From NCBI RefSeq assembly GCF_963675165.1, contig NC_087377.1, positions 7,457,122 through 7,521,121 of the forward strand: 64,000 nt of DNA. The letters are read 5' to 3'. Each line of letters opens with the position of its first letter. The stretch's first letter is position 1. Positions 12,203-23,253 of this stretch are shown in pieces. This DNA comes from Halichondria panicea. Taxonomy: Eukaryota; Porifera; Demospongiae; Suberitida; Halichondriidae. The notes under the pieces were generated by a model. The model was not told the DNA's origin. It saw nothing but the letters and a program-made list of their open reading frames with translations, and did no database searches. The position numbers and the translations under genes were made by a program.

Positions 12203-13567
12203 GTACGTAGTATGAAGATAGATATGCACTGTCCAGGCAATAATTATTTGCTATCGTTATAATTATGCAATTGGGTCTAGAAAAACATGGTGATACCCTT
12301 GCTGTTTATAAGCTATGTAATGTTAACACAATTATCCGGAGATAGTGGGCCAGTGTAAATAATACCGTTTTTCAATCACAGCGCTTTTAAAGTCACTCCA
12401 ATTGAGCGCCAAGCGAAATTATTTTTTGCTGGCACTTAGGTTCAAGAAAGAAATTATAGTGTGGTCTGAAATCGAGGCTATACGTACAAATGATGACTCA
12501 GGTGGCCTTGTGGAACAGGTACTATTACTCTATTCCATAATTATAAGCGTACGTACCTCACCAGAATACAACTGAAACACACACACAATTTACACATTAA
12601 TAATAGAGGAGTACCGCTATCAAAGGCATACCCCTCCGGTAGTGATGTCAATAAAACTGTGTACTAGACCTATTACACAGTTCGAAGAGGCTGCAAGACA
12701 GACTTTCATCATACATATCATGTTACATGTACTACACTGCGTTTACGCAACCACACTCCAGCACTTCACTATTTTAGTGCATTTGCATGACTGCATGTGA
12801 ATAATGTGTTACTTTACTGAGTGATACCTTAAAAACATTGTTAGGGAGGTTGGAAGTGTCCATTCTATAATGTACTCAAATGGGAATGACTGATGCACTT
12901 TGTTGACACAAGAGTGAGTATTAAAAGCTAACATTCTTGGTTAATGACAGTATGTTTTGTTTCCATGTCAGCACAATGCACAATGCAATGCAATTGCGAT
13001 ACAGGAATGACCTCATACAAAACGTTGTGAACGATTGATTTGATGCTCTAGTTACATACCCTTAGACTGCGCATCGAATAGTGTGTAGGAGTTAATGCTT
13101 ATAATTATAGTTATGACCACATAAATCGACTGTTTGTTTTTGCCATTAGCCACTTTTAAAATCAATTTCTTTTATAGTCAAGGTTTAATAAAGCTGTTGT
13201 GATGTTTTTAGTTTGACTATTTATAGTTGTCCAAACTGAACATGAATGTTTATATAATGCGTGCACTTTTTCTATGTAATTATATAGTTGTGGTTGGGGT
13301 TGTCATGGTAGCGTTCCAGTAAACTTGTCGGCATTCTTGTATTCATGTACAAATCTAGATACAGGATTGGTAAAGATCACACTATGAATAGGACAGTTTC
13401 AGTATTAATGTCATGGTTTTAACCATTTCTATGTGTCAGTAAATAGGTGAGTATGTATGAAAGAGATTGTACATTGAATTTGTGTTGTAGCTCTATACTA
13501 CATAGATATGCATGGCTAAATCTTTTTCCACACAGCTTAGTACTTGTAGATCTACACTCATGACCTG
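12203..13567. other. Gene C upstream region, duplicated flank
   Basis: Bases about 12640-12960 match the flank downstream of gene C (19380-19720), with shared blocks such as GACCTATTACACAGTTCGAA and TTTGTTGACACAAG. A conserved box lies at 13365-13384. A likely 5' untranslated intron runs from donor GTGAGT at 13447 to acceptor CACACAG ending at 13535. No coding exon was found. Confidence 0.5.
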
Positions 13568-16500
13568 ATGGACAAGAGCTTGACATCATTCACTTTCTTT
13601 TGTATGGTAGGTTCATTCATCATAGCTGTAAAAGGTAAGTTAATTTGGCAGTATAACTTATCAATATTTGGCCGTCTCTAAAAATCAGACGCTCACAAAA
13701 CAACCTGCTGCAACTCCAGACTTTTCAACTTTTGTGCATGTGAAGGCCTGCACCCGTCCTACATTCAAAAGACCCAGCTGCAGCAGATATAGCTACTAAA
13801 ATAGTCTAAAGTGTCGGCCGTTTACCTCATTGTCGGACGCAGTCATTTTTTGCTTACAGAGCGATATATACTGGCGTCTGTATAGCACCTACACATAGAG
13901 CCTAGCCTTTCTAATATAGTTTTTTTACAAAGTGATGTTGAACACATGGTAGTCAAGTTCTCAATATTGGGCGCCATTTGTGAAAAAACTACGAAGAGAT
14001 TCAATACGTACCCGCCTTGCCTCTTACGATGCTCAGAAGTGTATAAAACAAAGGAAAAAGGCTACGGCAAAATAGACTCAGGCTGAGTTAGCGTGATTAG
14101 ATTGCATCAGGTTTTTGTATCATAATGTAACAAATCATGCTAACTCAGCAGTTTAGCTTATTTTGCATGCTTTTGCCTTCGTTTTATACACTTCTGAGCA
14201 TCATATAATAGAATGAGGCATGGCTGGTACCCCATACGTCTCTAGCAAAGCTTATAGAAACTTTCACAGCTGTATAGTCGGCAATAGGGCAATAGGTTGA
14301 AAACATTGATTTGTTGAGTATTCAAACCACCGACTTAGCTACTGCTGTGCACGAGTAAAGCGACCGGATTACTACTTCTAATTGTGGTGGCACACTACCT
14401 GATCATTGTCTATTTTTGCATACAATGATACTATTAACTTTTTGTTCCTATCATAGGTAGTGATGTGCATATTCAATTGGCCTTCCCGTCTTCCTAGTAC
14501 TATACATTTATTGTGCATGTACACATTGGATTGACTGTGAGGCGTGGCTAACACCCACTTTAATAAATGATATTCATCGCTATTGGCTAGCACCCACATA
14601 GAATGAAAGATTTCATGATACTATTGCGTAACAGGCCAGAACAAAACTGTGGATAGGCTTGATTCCCGACCTCCTTCAAGGAGGGCGGCGGCGGCGCTCG
14701 ACTACATAGATACATGTACTATACAGTGGAACCTCCATAAAACCATGATAAACGAACACCATTGGGGAACAGCCTTTTGGCCATTATAGAGAGGTGGTCT
14801 TTAATGTTGAGAGGTTTCGATTGCCAACCACATGTATGCTCTGAGTCAATTCCTACTGCAGATGAATCTTGGAGTTTTGCTAACGCTCTTTAGCTCATAC
14901 ACGCTTTAAAAAGGCTGTAGGGACAAGCTACAGCTCGATGGTGTAAAATAATTCCATCTCAGCAATAATATTCTGCTAATTCTGGGTGTGGTTGCCCATT
15001 TTGGGAGATTTATTTTCTATATCTAAAAGCGGATTGGGGACTATAGAAAGCTGCTCGTTATACGGAGTAGAAAGGTGGCCACTTCACAGGCTCTCCTTTT
15101 TCTGTTGTTTACCACAATCGTTCAATAAGTGTATTATATAATCGTTCAATATAAAATACGGTATTAATTGGAGAAATAATTATATAGAGGTAGAGTTAGA
15201 AAAAAGGAGAGCCTGTATCAGGAAGTCACGTATAGAAGGGTGAAAATGAGCGTGGGCATGCAGTGCTAGAGATGTTGGACTGCCTACGTAGAGATCTATA
15301 TATGACTAATAAAACTGTGTCTGCAGCAAGCTAGGCTGGACATGGACTTGGATGGAAGTTTGCAAGCTGTTTATACCGCAAGCTAGCTAGCTATACCCAG
15401 TAGTCTAGATCGTGTGTACGTGTTTATAGATTCATTGTCTTGTGTCTTTGTAATAGCTTAGTCATCATTATCATGTAGCAGGTAGCTACTGTCACGTATA
15501 CCAACGCTGGTTCCCTGACTAGACTCAAAAAATATTTGGTCCCCTGAAATATTCAGTCCCCCCGGACCAAATATTTCATGAAAGCATTTGGTCCGGGGGG
15601 ACCGAATATTTCAGCTATCGCCTGTAATTATTTGGTCCCCCCAGTCCATTGACAGATAGCTATTGCAGTGGTCTGTTCAAAGTTATTATGGACATCTTCA
15701 TGCAGATTAAGCCTATATCTGCATGTCAAGGTAAAATCCCAAAATAAATAGCCTAGCTCAGTATTAACTTGTTGAAACAATTGCATGTTTTGCTGTAAAT
15801 AACAGCACGATATTGACTGAAATAATTTGTCCGGGGGGACGAAATATTTGGTCCCCCTGGACAAAATTCGGGTGGACCAAATCTTTTGTGACAGTACCTT
15901 GGCAGTGTCTCAGTACAGTCTTATTAATTAATTAACTCTGAATGCGTGGGAGAATCTTTCACGATTGTGGTGGGCTACATATCGCCCACGTTCATAAAAA
16001 TCCTTGTGGATCACGTGATTTCCCAAACCAGGCCTTACTTTTTCTTAACTGTACGCCCATTTCTTTCTTCGCTGCCTCATTTTGTCGATTCTTTTTTGCT
16101 ACTTTCTATTTATGGATGAACAATGACAACAGCAAGGCCTGGGAACGAGGCTAGCCGCTCCTGGGAGGTTGCTTTACATTGAAATCATTGTAGTTTCAAT
16201 TCGAACCTGAGCTCTTGGCCATTATATAATAGCGTGTGGTGGAACATTTCTTTTTATTTAGTGCTGGTGTTTAGCACACGAAAATTAAAACTACAAAGTT
16301 ATTCTACTGCACGTCACTATCCTGAGGTGTACGAATATTTAAGCAGTTCATACAAAAATGTGCACCAACGAAAATTACCTGCTATGCAGTACCTATTAAA
16401 ATTATTGATTTATGTGTACACAGCCCAGCAGTTTACAATTGAGCCCGAGTCAGTGGTACAAGCCGAGAGATTGTTGGCAGAGTTTGAGTGTTTGTCTCCT

Positions 16501-18998
16501 GGAGCACTCGCTCACCCTTGGTTTGTGAATGGCATAGCATCTACAAGCCTTACGTCTGAAATCATAGTGGTTGAAGGAAGTGAAGGTCGTCCCTCAGTGC
16601 TGATCATTCCAGCTAGCTCACAGTTCAACAACAGTGTCGTTCAGTGTCTTGCATCCTCAGTGAGTGGTGTAGTCTTCTCAAGAAATGCAACGTTGAAAGT
16701 TGGTGAGTGGTATAATTATTTGTAGAGAGCACACCTTAACACAGTTGCTTTCAATGAGGCCTTTTTTCTCAGAGCGTGTATCTATTGAAGTGCTGAATAG
16801 TGAAACCCACATTACCATCTCTGTGACCAATAACTTCACACTGGATATCCCTACCTACCATGCGGACATCTCTCTCACTACTCTGGGCACTAATGAGATG
16901 GTTGAACTTCCTCCTCTAAATGGGATTCAAAATCAAGTGCAGTTTAATTATCAACAACTTAAGAACCACACTGTCTGTGATATATTCTCCTTCACTGTAA
17001 CTCCAATTACTTGTGAGTTAGGAATGGAAGGAAGATCCAGTGAACCAGTCACTGGATTCTTTACAACAGTAACAGGTCTGTGAATGTTTTATTAAACGTG
17101 TTTTATGCTTAACAACTACCCCAGATAATAACAATGTCGCTCCCCTCATCAGTCAGGGAGGAAATGTGTCGAGGAAAATAGTACATCTTGGTGGCATGGT
17201 AAGAGACGTATTGACTGCATGTAGGACACACTTATTCAACTCACCTCTCAGGTACCCAACTGTACCAACTTCACCTCCTACCAAGTGATCTCTGACATAT
17301 CAGCACCCATTAACAAGACCATCAAAGACCCCCAAATGATAAATTTCTCTCTTCCCACTGACCAGATAATCAACATCTCTGTGATACTTAAATCAATCAC
17401 AGGTGTACGTCTCACATTCAAGGACACGCTAATCAGTAAGTTGTGTTATTCAGTATAATAGTTACAAAACTGATTTTATTTTCCACAGGAACAACTGATG
17501 TTCAAAATTTGATTGTGGACGTTTGCCCTAAAGAAAACTGTGCAAGTATTGAGTATGTTGAAGGTACCCTCTCTCCCGGAGCTCTTGTGTGTGTGATACG
17601 TATCACTGATGGAGAGTTGGATTTTCAAAACACAAGACTAGTGCCAATTCGACGGAATATGAGTGACAATTTTACCATCCCGGTGGCTGTTAGTGGAAAT
17701 TACACCGTGATTGCATTTGACCTTGAGAACAACAATATGAGTGTACCAAGAATGCCCATTTCTATAGTGGCCGACAATGAAACTATGTTTTTGAGCAATG
17801 GTGAGTAGTCGACAAGTGTTAGTCTATAGTCGCCGACGATCAATTTGAGCAATAGTAAGTCGACAATATTTAGTGTCAGTGTTGTATACGTGCATGATAC
17901 CCTAGTGGTTTATTTTCGCTGATTGACTTTGAACCTAGAATAATTGCTTAATTCCGGTATTGTAAGGGGTGTGGTCATTTAAACTTCTATCCTCAAATTA
18001 AAAACTGTAAAATGAAAAATTGAGCGCTATACCGACCGTATTATAGTATAATTATGAGCTTAAATCTAATTATTGTTGTTGGGTTCCCATTTCCTCAGAA
18101 TCTTCCACTGAACCAAATTCTCCACCTAATTCTGAGGACATCACTGTCACTAAACTATCAAATGGAAGTACTGAAGTGACCTGCACTACCACTGGTCAGA
18201 GTTGTCTAGCGTTGTTTCAATCTAAAACCTCTTCAACCTCTCTTGATCCGATGGTGGTTGGTTTTATTGAACCACCTAATGACAGAACCACTGTCACTCT
18301 TAGTACCACTTCCGATGTTTATGTGGTAGTCTACACTTGGAACAGTGATTCTGGTGGGACCATCTTTGATGGGAAGGTATCCTTCATTAGTCAATTGGAG
18401 CTACCAACTAGTAAGCCAGAGTTAGTTTCAGTTTCAGAATTGTGTGCACTCTAGCTGTTGCAGCTCCTCCTCCTACACAATCACCTCCTGATACTACTGG
18501 AACTCCAGTTCCATCGCCCATGATAGTACTAATAGCAGGTGAATGGTGGCAATTTATGGCTGGCTGCATGTGTACATTGTATTTTGTCTGTTATAAAGGT
18601 ATCATAACCGTGGTCGTGGTACTGCTTCTCCTGATAGTCACCGTAGCTATTGTTGTAGTCGTGGTTATTGTGAAGAGAAAACAAAGAGGTGATATCAATT
18701 AGTTTAAAAAAATTTTATGTCACTTCTCAACACAGTTGAGGTTCCAGAGTCAGATGGAATAGTGGATTGGTCATCAACATTTGCAGGAATTGAGCAGCCC
18801 AACGAAGCTTATGCTCCAGTACTGACGAGGAACATTGCTTATGAGCAGACAAAGAAACCACGGGGACAAGGGATCGATGACTCACAAGCCCCGGCAGCAA
18901 CAGAGGGACAGTATGAAAGCATTGAGCCAGTTCATGAATACGAGGATGTGTTGCCTCAGGGAAAAGCAAGTCGTGCAAATTATGTTAACGTTAACTGA
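13568..18998 (+). CDS. Gene C: Ig/FN3 receptor with tyrosine-motif tail
   Basis: Exons are 13568-13634, 16424-16702, 16773-17075, 17125-17198, 17252-17435, 17489-17800, 18099-18410, 18464-18538, 18599-18688 and 18736-18998. Phases are consistent, 652 aa plus stop. The signal peptide (MDKSLTSFTFFCMVGS) is of the B/F type while every later exon is of the A/H type, so the gene looks like a recombinant. The Ig-like domain (about 23-115) has cysteines in FEC and VQC and Trp in HPWF. The FN3-like domain ends SFTVTPI then TGFFTTVT. Further beta exons follow, with NFT and NYT sites, then a stem (PPPTQSPPD), a valine/leucine-rich membrane span at about 537-558, VKRKQR, and the tail with YAPV, YEQT, YESI, YEDV and YVNV. 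Intron 1 is 2.8 kb and full of inserted repeats. A less likely alternative start, at 16385 just before the Ig exon, would encode MQYLLKLLIYVYTAQQ. Confidence 0.8.
14029..14204. mobile_element. Hairpin MITE, GATGCTCAGAAGTGTATAAA termini
   Basis: The left end ATGCTCAGAAGTGTATAAAA is mirrored by TTTTATACACTTCTGAGCAT at the right end. Stems continue inward through AGGCTACGGCAAAAT and ATTTTGCATGCTTTTGCC with mismatches. Confidence 0.75.
15087..15215. mobile_element. Hairpin MITE, CAGGCTCTCCTTTTT termini
   Basis: CAGGCTCTCCTTTTTCT is mirrored by AGAAAAAAGGAGAGCCTG after about 95 bases. It appears to be nested inside the decayed element that starts near 14729. Confidence 0.65.
15487..15896. mobile_element. 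TACTGTCAC-terminated element with repeated TTTGGTCC motifs
   Basis: Termini TACTGTCAC and GTGACAGTA flank repeated subterminal motifs ATTTGGTCC and GGACCAAAT in both orientations, for example near 15535, 15572, 15630 and 15850. Such subterminal motif arrays are typical of transposase-binding sites. No intact ORF for a transposase is present. Confidence 0.6.
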
Positions 18999-19040
18999 CA
19001 GATTTCCACATTTATTTTTATCTCACACATTAATTTGTAT

Positions 19041-19195
19041 ACCGTATAGCGGGAAATTTTCGCCGGTGCACATTTTCACAATTTGCATGGCTACAGAGCC
19101 CTCAGCAGAAAGTTTTATGGGTTTAACTTTTAGTATTCACGTTTCAATGCCAGGAAACTAGACCCACCAATAGCTTTCCATGTGAAATACCATTA
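19041..19195. mobile_element. TATAGCGGGAAATTTT-family MITE (copy 4, truncated)
   Basis: Begins ACCGTATAGCGGGAAATTTT about 40 bases after the gene C stop and shares the internal AGGAAACTAGACCCACCAAT block. The right terminus is missing. Confidence 0.7.
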
Positions 19196-20025
19196 ATTGT
19201 TAGTGGCCCTGGTATTAGAAGTAACTGTAACTGTATATGATCAAATGTGTATGGTTTAATCTACATGTATTGTGCATTGTACGTACTTCACCAGAATGGA
19301 CAACTGAAACACACACACAATAATATTTAATGATAAAGGAATACTATTTTTGCTATCAAAGGTATATACCCCACCGGTAGTGATGTCAATAAAAATGTGT
19401 ACTAGACCTATTATACAGTTCGAAGAGGCTACAAGACAGACTTTCATCATGCATATACATGTACTATACACTACGTTCACGCAACCTCACTCCAGCACTT
19501 CACTACTTTAGTGCATTTGCATAATCGTGAATAAGTATGTTACTTTACTGGGTGCTGCCTTAAAACATTTTAGGGAGGTTGTCCTTTTAAGAGGTGTCCA
19601 TGCTTATATTCTCATATAAAAATGATACGTATATACTCAAATGGGAATGCATATGCTCTTTGTTGACACAAGGATATGAGTACTAAAAAGCTAACATTCT
19701 TGGTTAATGGACTGCATGTTTTGTTTCCACGTCAGCACAATGCACAATGCAATGCAAGTGCAGTACAGGAATGACTTCATACAAAAGGTTGTGAACGATT
19801 GATTTGAGGCTCTAGTTACATACCCTTCAACTGCATCGAATAGTGTGTAGGAGTTAATGCAATGCATATACATGTATGACCACATGAATGTATGTTTTCC
19901 CATTTAGCCACTTTCAATCTTAAAATCTGTCATCTATTCTTTTTTTAGTCACGGTTTAATAAAGCTGTTGTGATGTTTTTAGTTTGACTATTCTATAGTT
20001 GTCCAAGCTGAACATGAATGTTTAT

Positions 20026-20333
20026 TGGGGCGAGCGTAGCGAGCTTTAACTTAGTGACGACGGTAGGAAATTTCTCTGTATGTATGTAATGGTACGTTCG
20101 TACGGCCTGATAGCTGGTTTTTACACACGCGGTCCTTGCCAATTTCGTGTAGAAAAAGTTGCATAAAATGAATCCTGACAACAAACGCAAACAAGAAAGA
20201 CTTCGAATAAGGAGGGATCGAGAGAGACAAGCAAGAGCCCAAGAAACAGCTGAAGAGAAAGAAGTCAGGCTAAGTTCAAACAGGGTCTAACAACATGCAT
20301 CAAAACACCTGTACTGCTAACACGCTCGCCCCA
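20026..20333. mobile_element. TIR element TGGGGCGAGCG with small basic ORF
   Basis: TGGGGCGAGCG is mirrored by CGCTCGCCCCA. Inside, 20168-20290 encodes a 40-residue, Arg/Glu-rich peptide (MNPDNKRKQERLRIRRDRER then QARAQETAEEKE). This recalls the RRDRERARRAAETAEER-type repeats that precede helicase modules in some invertebrate Helitron-like proteins, but the match is low-complexity and only suggestive. Target duplications are not clear. Confidence 0.5.
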
Positions 20334-20642
20334 TGACACCTTGTGTCACCCTAGTATAATTATAATGAGTGCACTTTGGGGTTGTCATGGTAGCGTTCCA
20401 GTAAACTTGTCGGCTTAAAATGCATTCTCATGTACAGATCTAGATACAGGATTGGTAAAGATTAATGTCAGTATTAAACCATTTATGTATGTGTCAGTAA
20501 ATAGGTGAGTATATAAATAGATCTACATATGGAAGAGATTGTACATGAATTTGTGTTGTAGCTGTACATAGATATGCATGGCTATATAAACTAAATCTTC
20601 TTCCACACAGCTTAGTACATGTAGATCTACACTCATGATCTG

Positions 20643-22315
20643 ATGGACAAGAGTTTGGTTCTTTATGTTACGAGGGCAGAAGGTGTGTACATGTAGATGT
20701 TGCAATCTGAGTACATTCACTATTGTTATTACAATTCTACAGCAGGTAGTGGAGAACAACATTGTATTCGTGACAATGGGGAGAAAAAATCAGTTGAATT
20801 TGAGGCCACCGTGAGTTCTTTTAACCTTTATAGTGCGAGTTACACATACATTAACCTTTTTTAGATTCCAAATTGTACAAGGTTCACTCGGTATCGTGTG
20901 GACTCTGACCTATTGACTCCCTCCATCAGCCGTTCAATCACGGACCCTCTTCTGTTTGATGGCTCACTCAGTTTCTCCCTCCTCACTGACAAGATTATAC
21001 AGAATACAGTGTCACACTGACTGATGAGAATGGACGTGTTTGAGAACATTAAAATCAGTGAGCGGCTCAACCTATCACGTGTATTTTGATGATAGAAGTA
21101 TTTTAATTATCTATCAGGTACATTTGACATTCAAGAAATCCTAGTGTCCTGGTGGTGTTTGTGTGAGCATTGAGCATGTTTAAGGTACTGTCTCTCCCGG
21201 AGCTCTTGTTTGTGTGATACATAATATCATTGATGGAGTGTTAGATTACTAACATAAAAGTACTAGAGTGACCATACCTCATAGCAGGAGTGACAATTTC
21301 ACAATATTAGCTATTCCCAGTGGAAACTACAGAGTGCATGATGACGTTTGATCTTGAATGCAATTCTCTGCCGAGAATGCCCATCTCAATTGCAGCTGAC
21401 AACGGGAATATATCTGTTACAGTGTCCTCGGGAGATGAGGGTATATTTTCTGTACATGCATGCATATAGTGTCACTTGTCTATTATTTAGTAGGACAATC
21501 TCCCAGTAGTGAGGGAATTTTTGCCACAAAGCTGCCAAACGGAGATGCACAAGTGACTTGTGCTGACTCTGATGTCGTTTGTCTTGTTTTGTTTCAGTCT
21601 ACCATCAATCTCGACAGAATTCTAGTTGCTCTCATTGACTCATTTGCAAGTTCAATGGCCTTCTCTGTCAGCGACACCTTTGCTAATGGCCATGTTATAG
21701 TCTACTCTTGGAATAGCTCAGTCCATTTTCGACGGGAAGGTATCACTCGATCATTAGGCAACTCAATCCACCAACAAGTGAGTGCATGTATTTGGTATCT
21801 TAAATGTTTATACAGTTTACTGTGTTGTGTACATGCAGGTGCACCTTCTACCTTGTCTCCTACCGACCCCCCACCTGTTTCTGGGTCCCAGTTTCCATTG
21901 GCCACACGAGTAATAGCCGGTAAAGCAAATAGTATTAAATGTTTAGCTAAAGTTACACATAATTATTATATTATAATAGGGATGGGATAACTGTGGTGGT
22001 GATTCTGCTATTGCTTGTAGTCATTGTTGTTGGAGCAGGCATTGCTGTTAGTCTAAAAAAAAAGTCAGAAGATGCAAAATGAAGTTAAATAATGAACCTT
22101 GTCATGTTCGCATCTATGTTACTTCGATATGCAGTAACTGAAGTTTCGAAGTCAGATGGAAGAATTGATTGGTGCTCAATGTTTCCAGGAATTGAGCAGC
22201 TCCAGTGCTCAAGATCAAGGGGAATATTATTTCCTTTGAGCAAACAAAGAAACCACAGATCGATGAAACACAAGCTCCAGCAACAACAGGGGAGAGTGTA
22301 CGAGAGCATTGACTA
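20643..22315 (+). pseudogene. Gene D: receptor remnant lacking Ig and FN3 exons
   Basis: The first exon (20643-20682) fuses the signal-peptide start MDKSL to the last residues of the FN3 exon (VTRAEG), in frame. One deletion therefore removed the rest of exon 1, intron 1, the Ig exon and most of the FN3 exon. Next come 20746-20810, 20865-21057, 21118 to about 21437, about 21495-21781, a stem near 21839-21918, a membrane exon near 21980-22082 and a tail near 22133-22315. The fifth exon is frameshifted near 20994-21005 and lost several codons. The next has VEG changed to a stop-containing frame (GTTTAAGG near 21178). The tail is shifted and keeps only one tyrosine motif (VYESID). Clearly non-functional as a receptor; closest to gene A in its membrane half. 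Confidence 0.8.
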
Positions 22316-23253
22316 AACTATTTCTGGACAAATTGTTCATATCAAAAGTTAGACAATTAATTTTATTCAAGCTTACTCTGTGTAATTTTTGGACCTTAGC
22401 CGTAATCTTCTTCAAATCTCTCCCTAACCGTAACGGTACTAAAAACTATGAGTTTTGAGCACTGCGGAGGATGTGTAGATATTAATTTTAAGCAACATCG
22501 AACCATTCATTAGATGTTGTGGAAAGTCCCACACCTTAGCCGGAAACTGCTGGCCTTTTCTCTCCCTAACCGATTACCCACTATAACAATTGTTTACTGT
22601 TTTATTAATCACCACAAACCCTACCACCTTATGTTGTCATGGAAACACTTTTGGATATAATAATTCGATCTAGACAATGCATTTATGGTATCAGCAGATT
22701 TTCTTAGCTATCATAACATAATACTTACATTTAAGTACAACTACTCACACATTTTTGGTATTCTACTCTCTATAGACTGGATCGATGCACTGTAACTGCC
22801 ACATGCACTTAATTTGAACATAGATAAGGAATTAGAGAGGGATTGGAAATGGAAGCGTTCAATCTACGTGAATGCAGTCTACCCTCAATAAACATCCGCG
22901 CCTCGCCTAAATTGTGTCCGCAAAATGCCGGGAAAATACCTCCCTCTTATGTTTTTGAGTTTCCTCAGTATACTATGCATCTCCCTGAGTTTCTACGAAG
23001 CTTTCTTAGTATACTGAAGTGGTGTGTATCAAGTACAAAAAAAACAACAGTAAATTAAGGCTTCCAGCCTAGCTACATTGAATTTTAACGGGAACTACCT
23101 CTTAATGTACTCCCGACAATAATTATTATCATGCTACTTGTTATAATTATCTCCACACTGCGCCCTCGGGGAATACATAGAACTGCCCTTGGTAGTACAA
23201 ATCCAATACACACATATCCATGGTACAACTAGATTACTATTATAAGGAGTCTG
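22316..23253. other. Intergenic D-E
   Basis: Contains GCCGTAATCTTCTTC and CTCTCCCTAACCG motifs twice, near 22400 and 22550, consistent with a small repeat. Near 23090-23253 is the probable promoter of gene E. No receptor exon was recognised. An ORF at 22843-23058 shows no family features. Confidence 0.4.

Larger units (their letters stand above)
13635..16423. other. Intron 1 of gene C, loaded with inverted-repeat elements
   Basis: Three inverted-repeat units are clear: 14029-14204, 15087-15215 and 15487-15896. Near 14729 a terminus CAGTGGAACCTCCATAAAAC begins a further decayed element extending toward 15085. Bases 16355-16380 hold a fragment of the TATAGCGGG-type family (CACCAACGAAAATTACCTGC). 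No other coding exon was recognised. Confidence 0.55.
18999..20642. other. Intergenic C-D: MITE, duplicated flank, TIR element
   Basis: Bases 19041-19195 are a truncated TATAGCGGG-family MITE. About 19380-19720 repeats the flank seen at 12640-12960. Bases 20026-20333 are a separate TIR element. A conserved upstream box (GATTGGTAAAGATT) is at 20450-20463, and a likely 5' leader intron of gene D follows (GTGAGT near 20504, CACACAG near 20610). Confidence 0.55.

Noticed and set aside
16234-16423. Open frame running into the gene C Ig exon from an upstream ATG
   Set aside because: The Ig exon has the same CAG acceptor as its paralogues, and the upstream residues come from repeat sequence; the spliced leader at 13568 gives a proper signal peptide. 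The short MQYLLKLLIYVYTAQQ start is kept only as an alternative.
22843-23058. 71-codon ORF upstream of gene E
   Set aside because: No signal peptide, domain or splice context; it overlaps repeat-like sequence in the D-E spacer.
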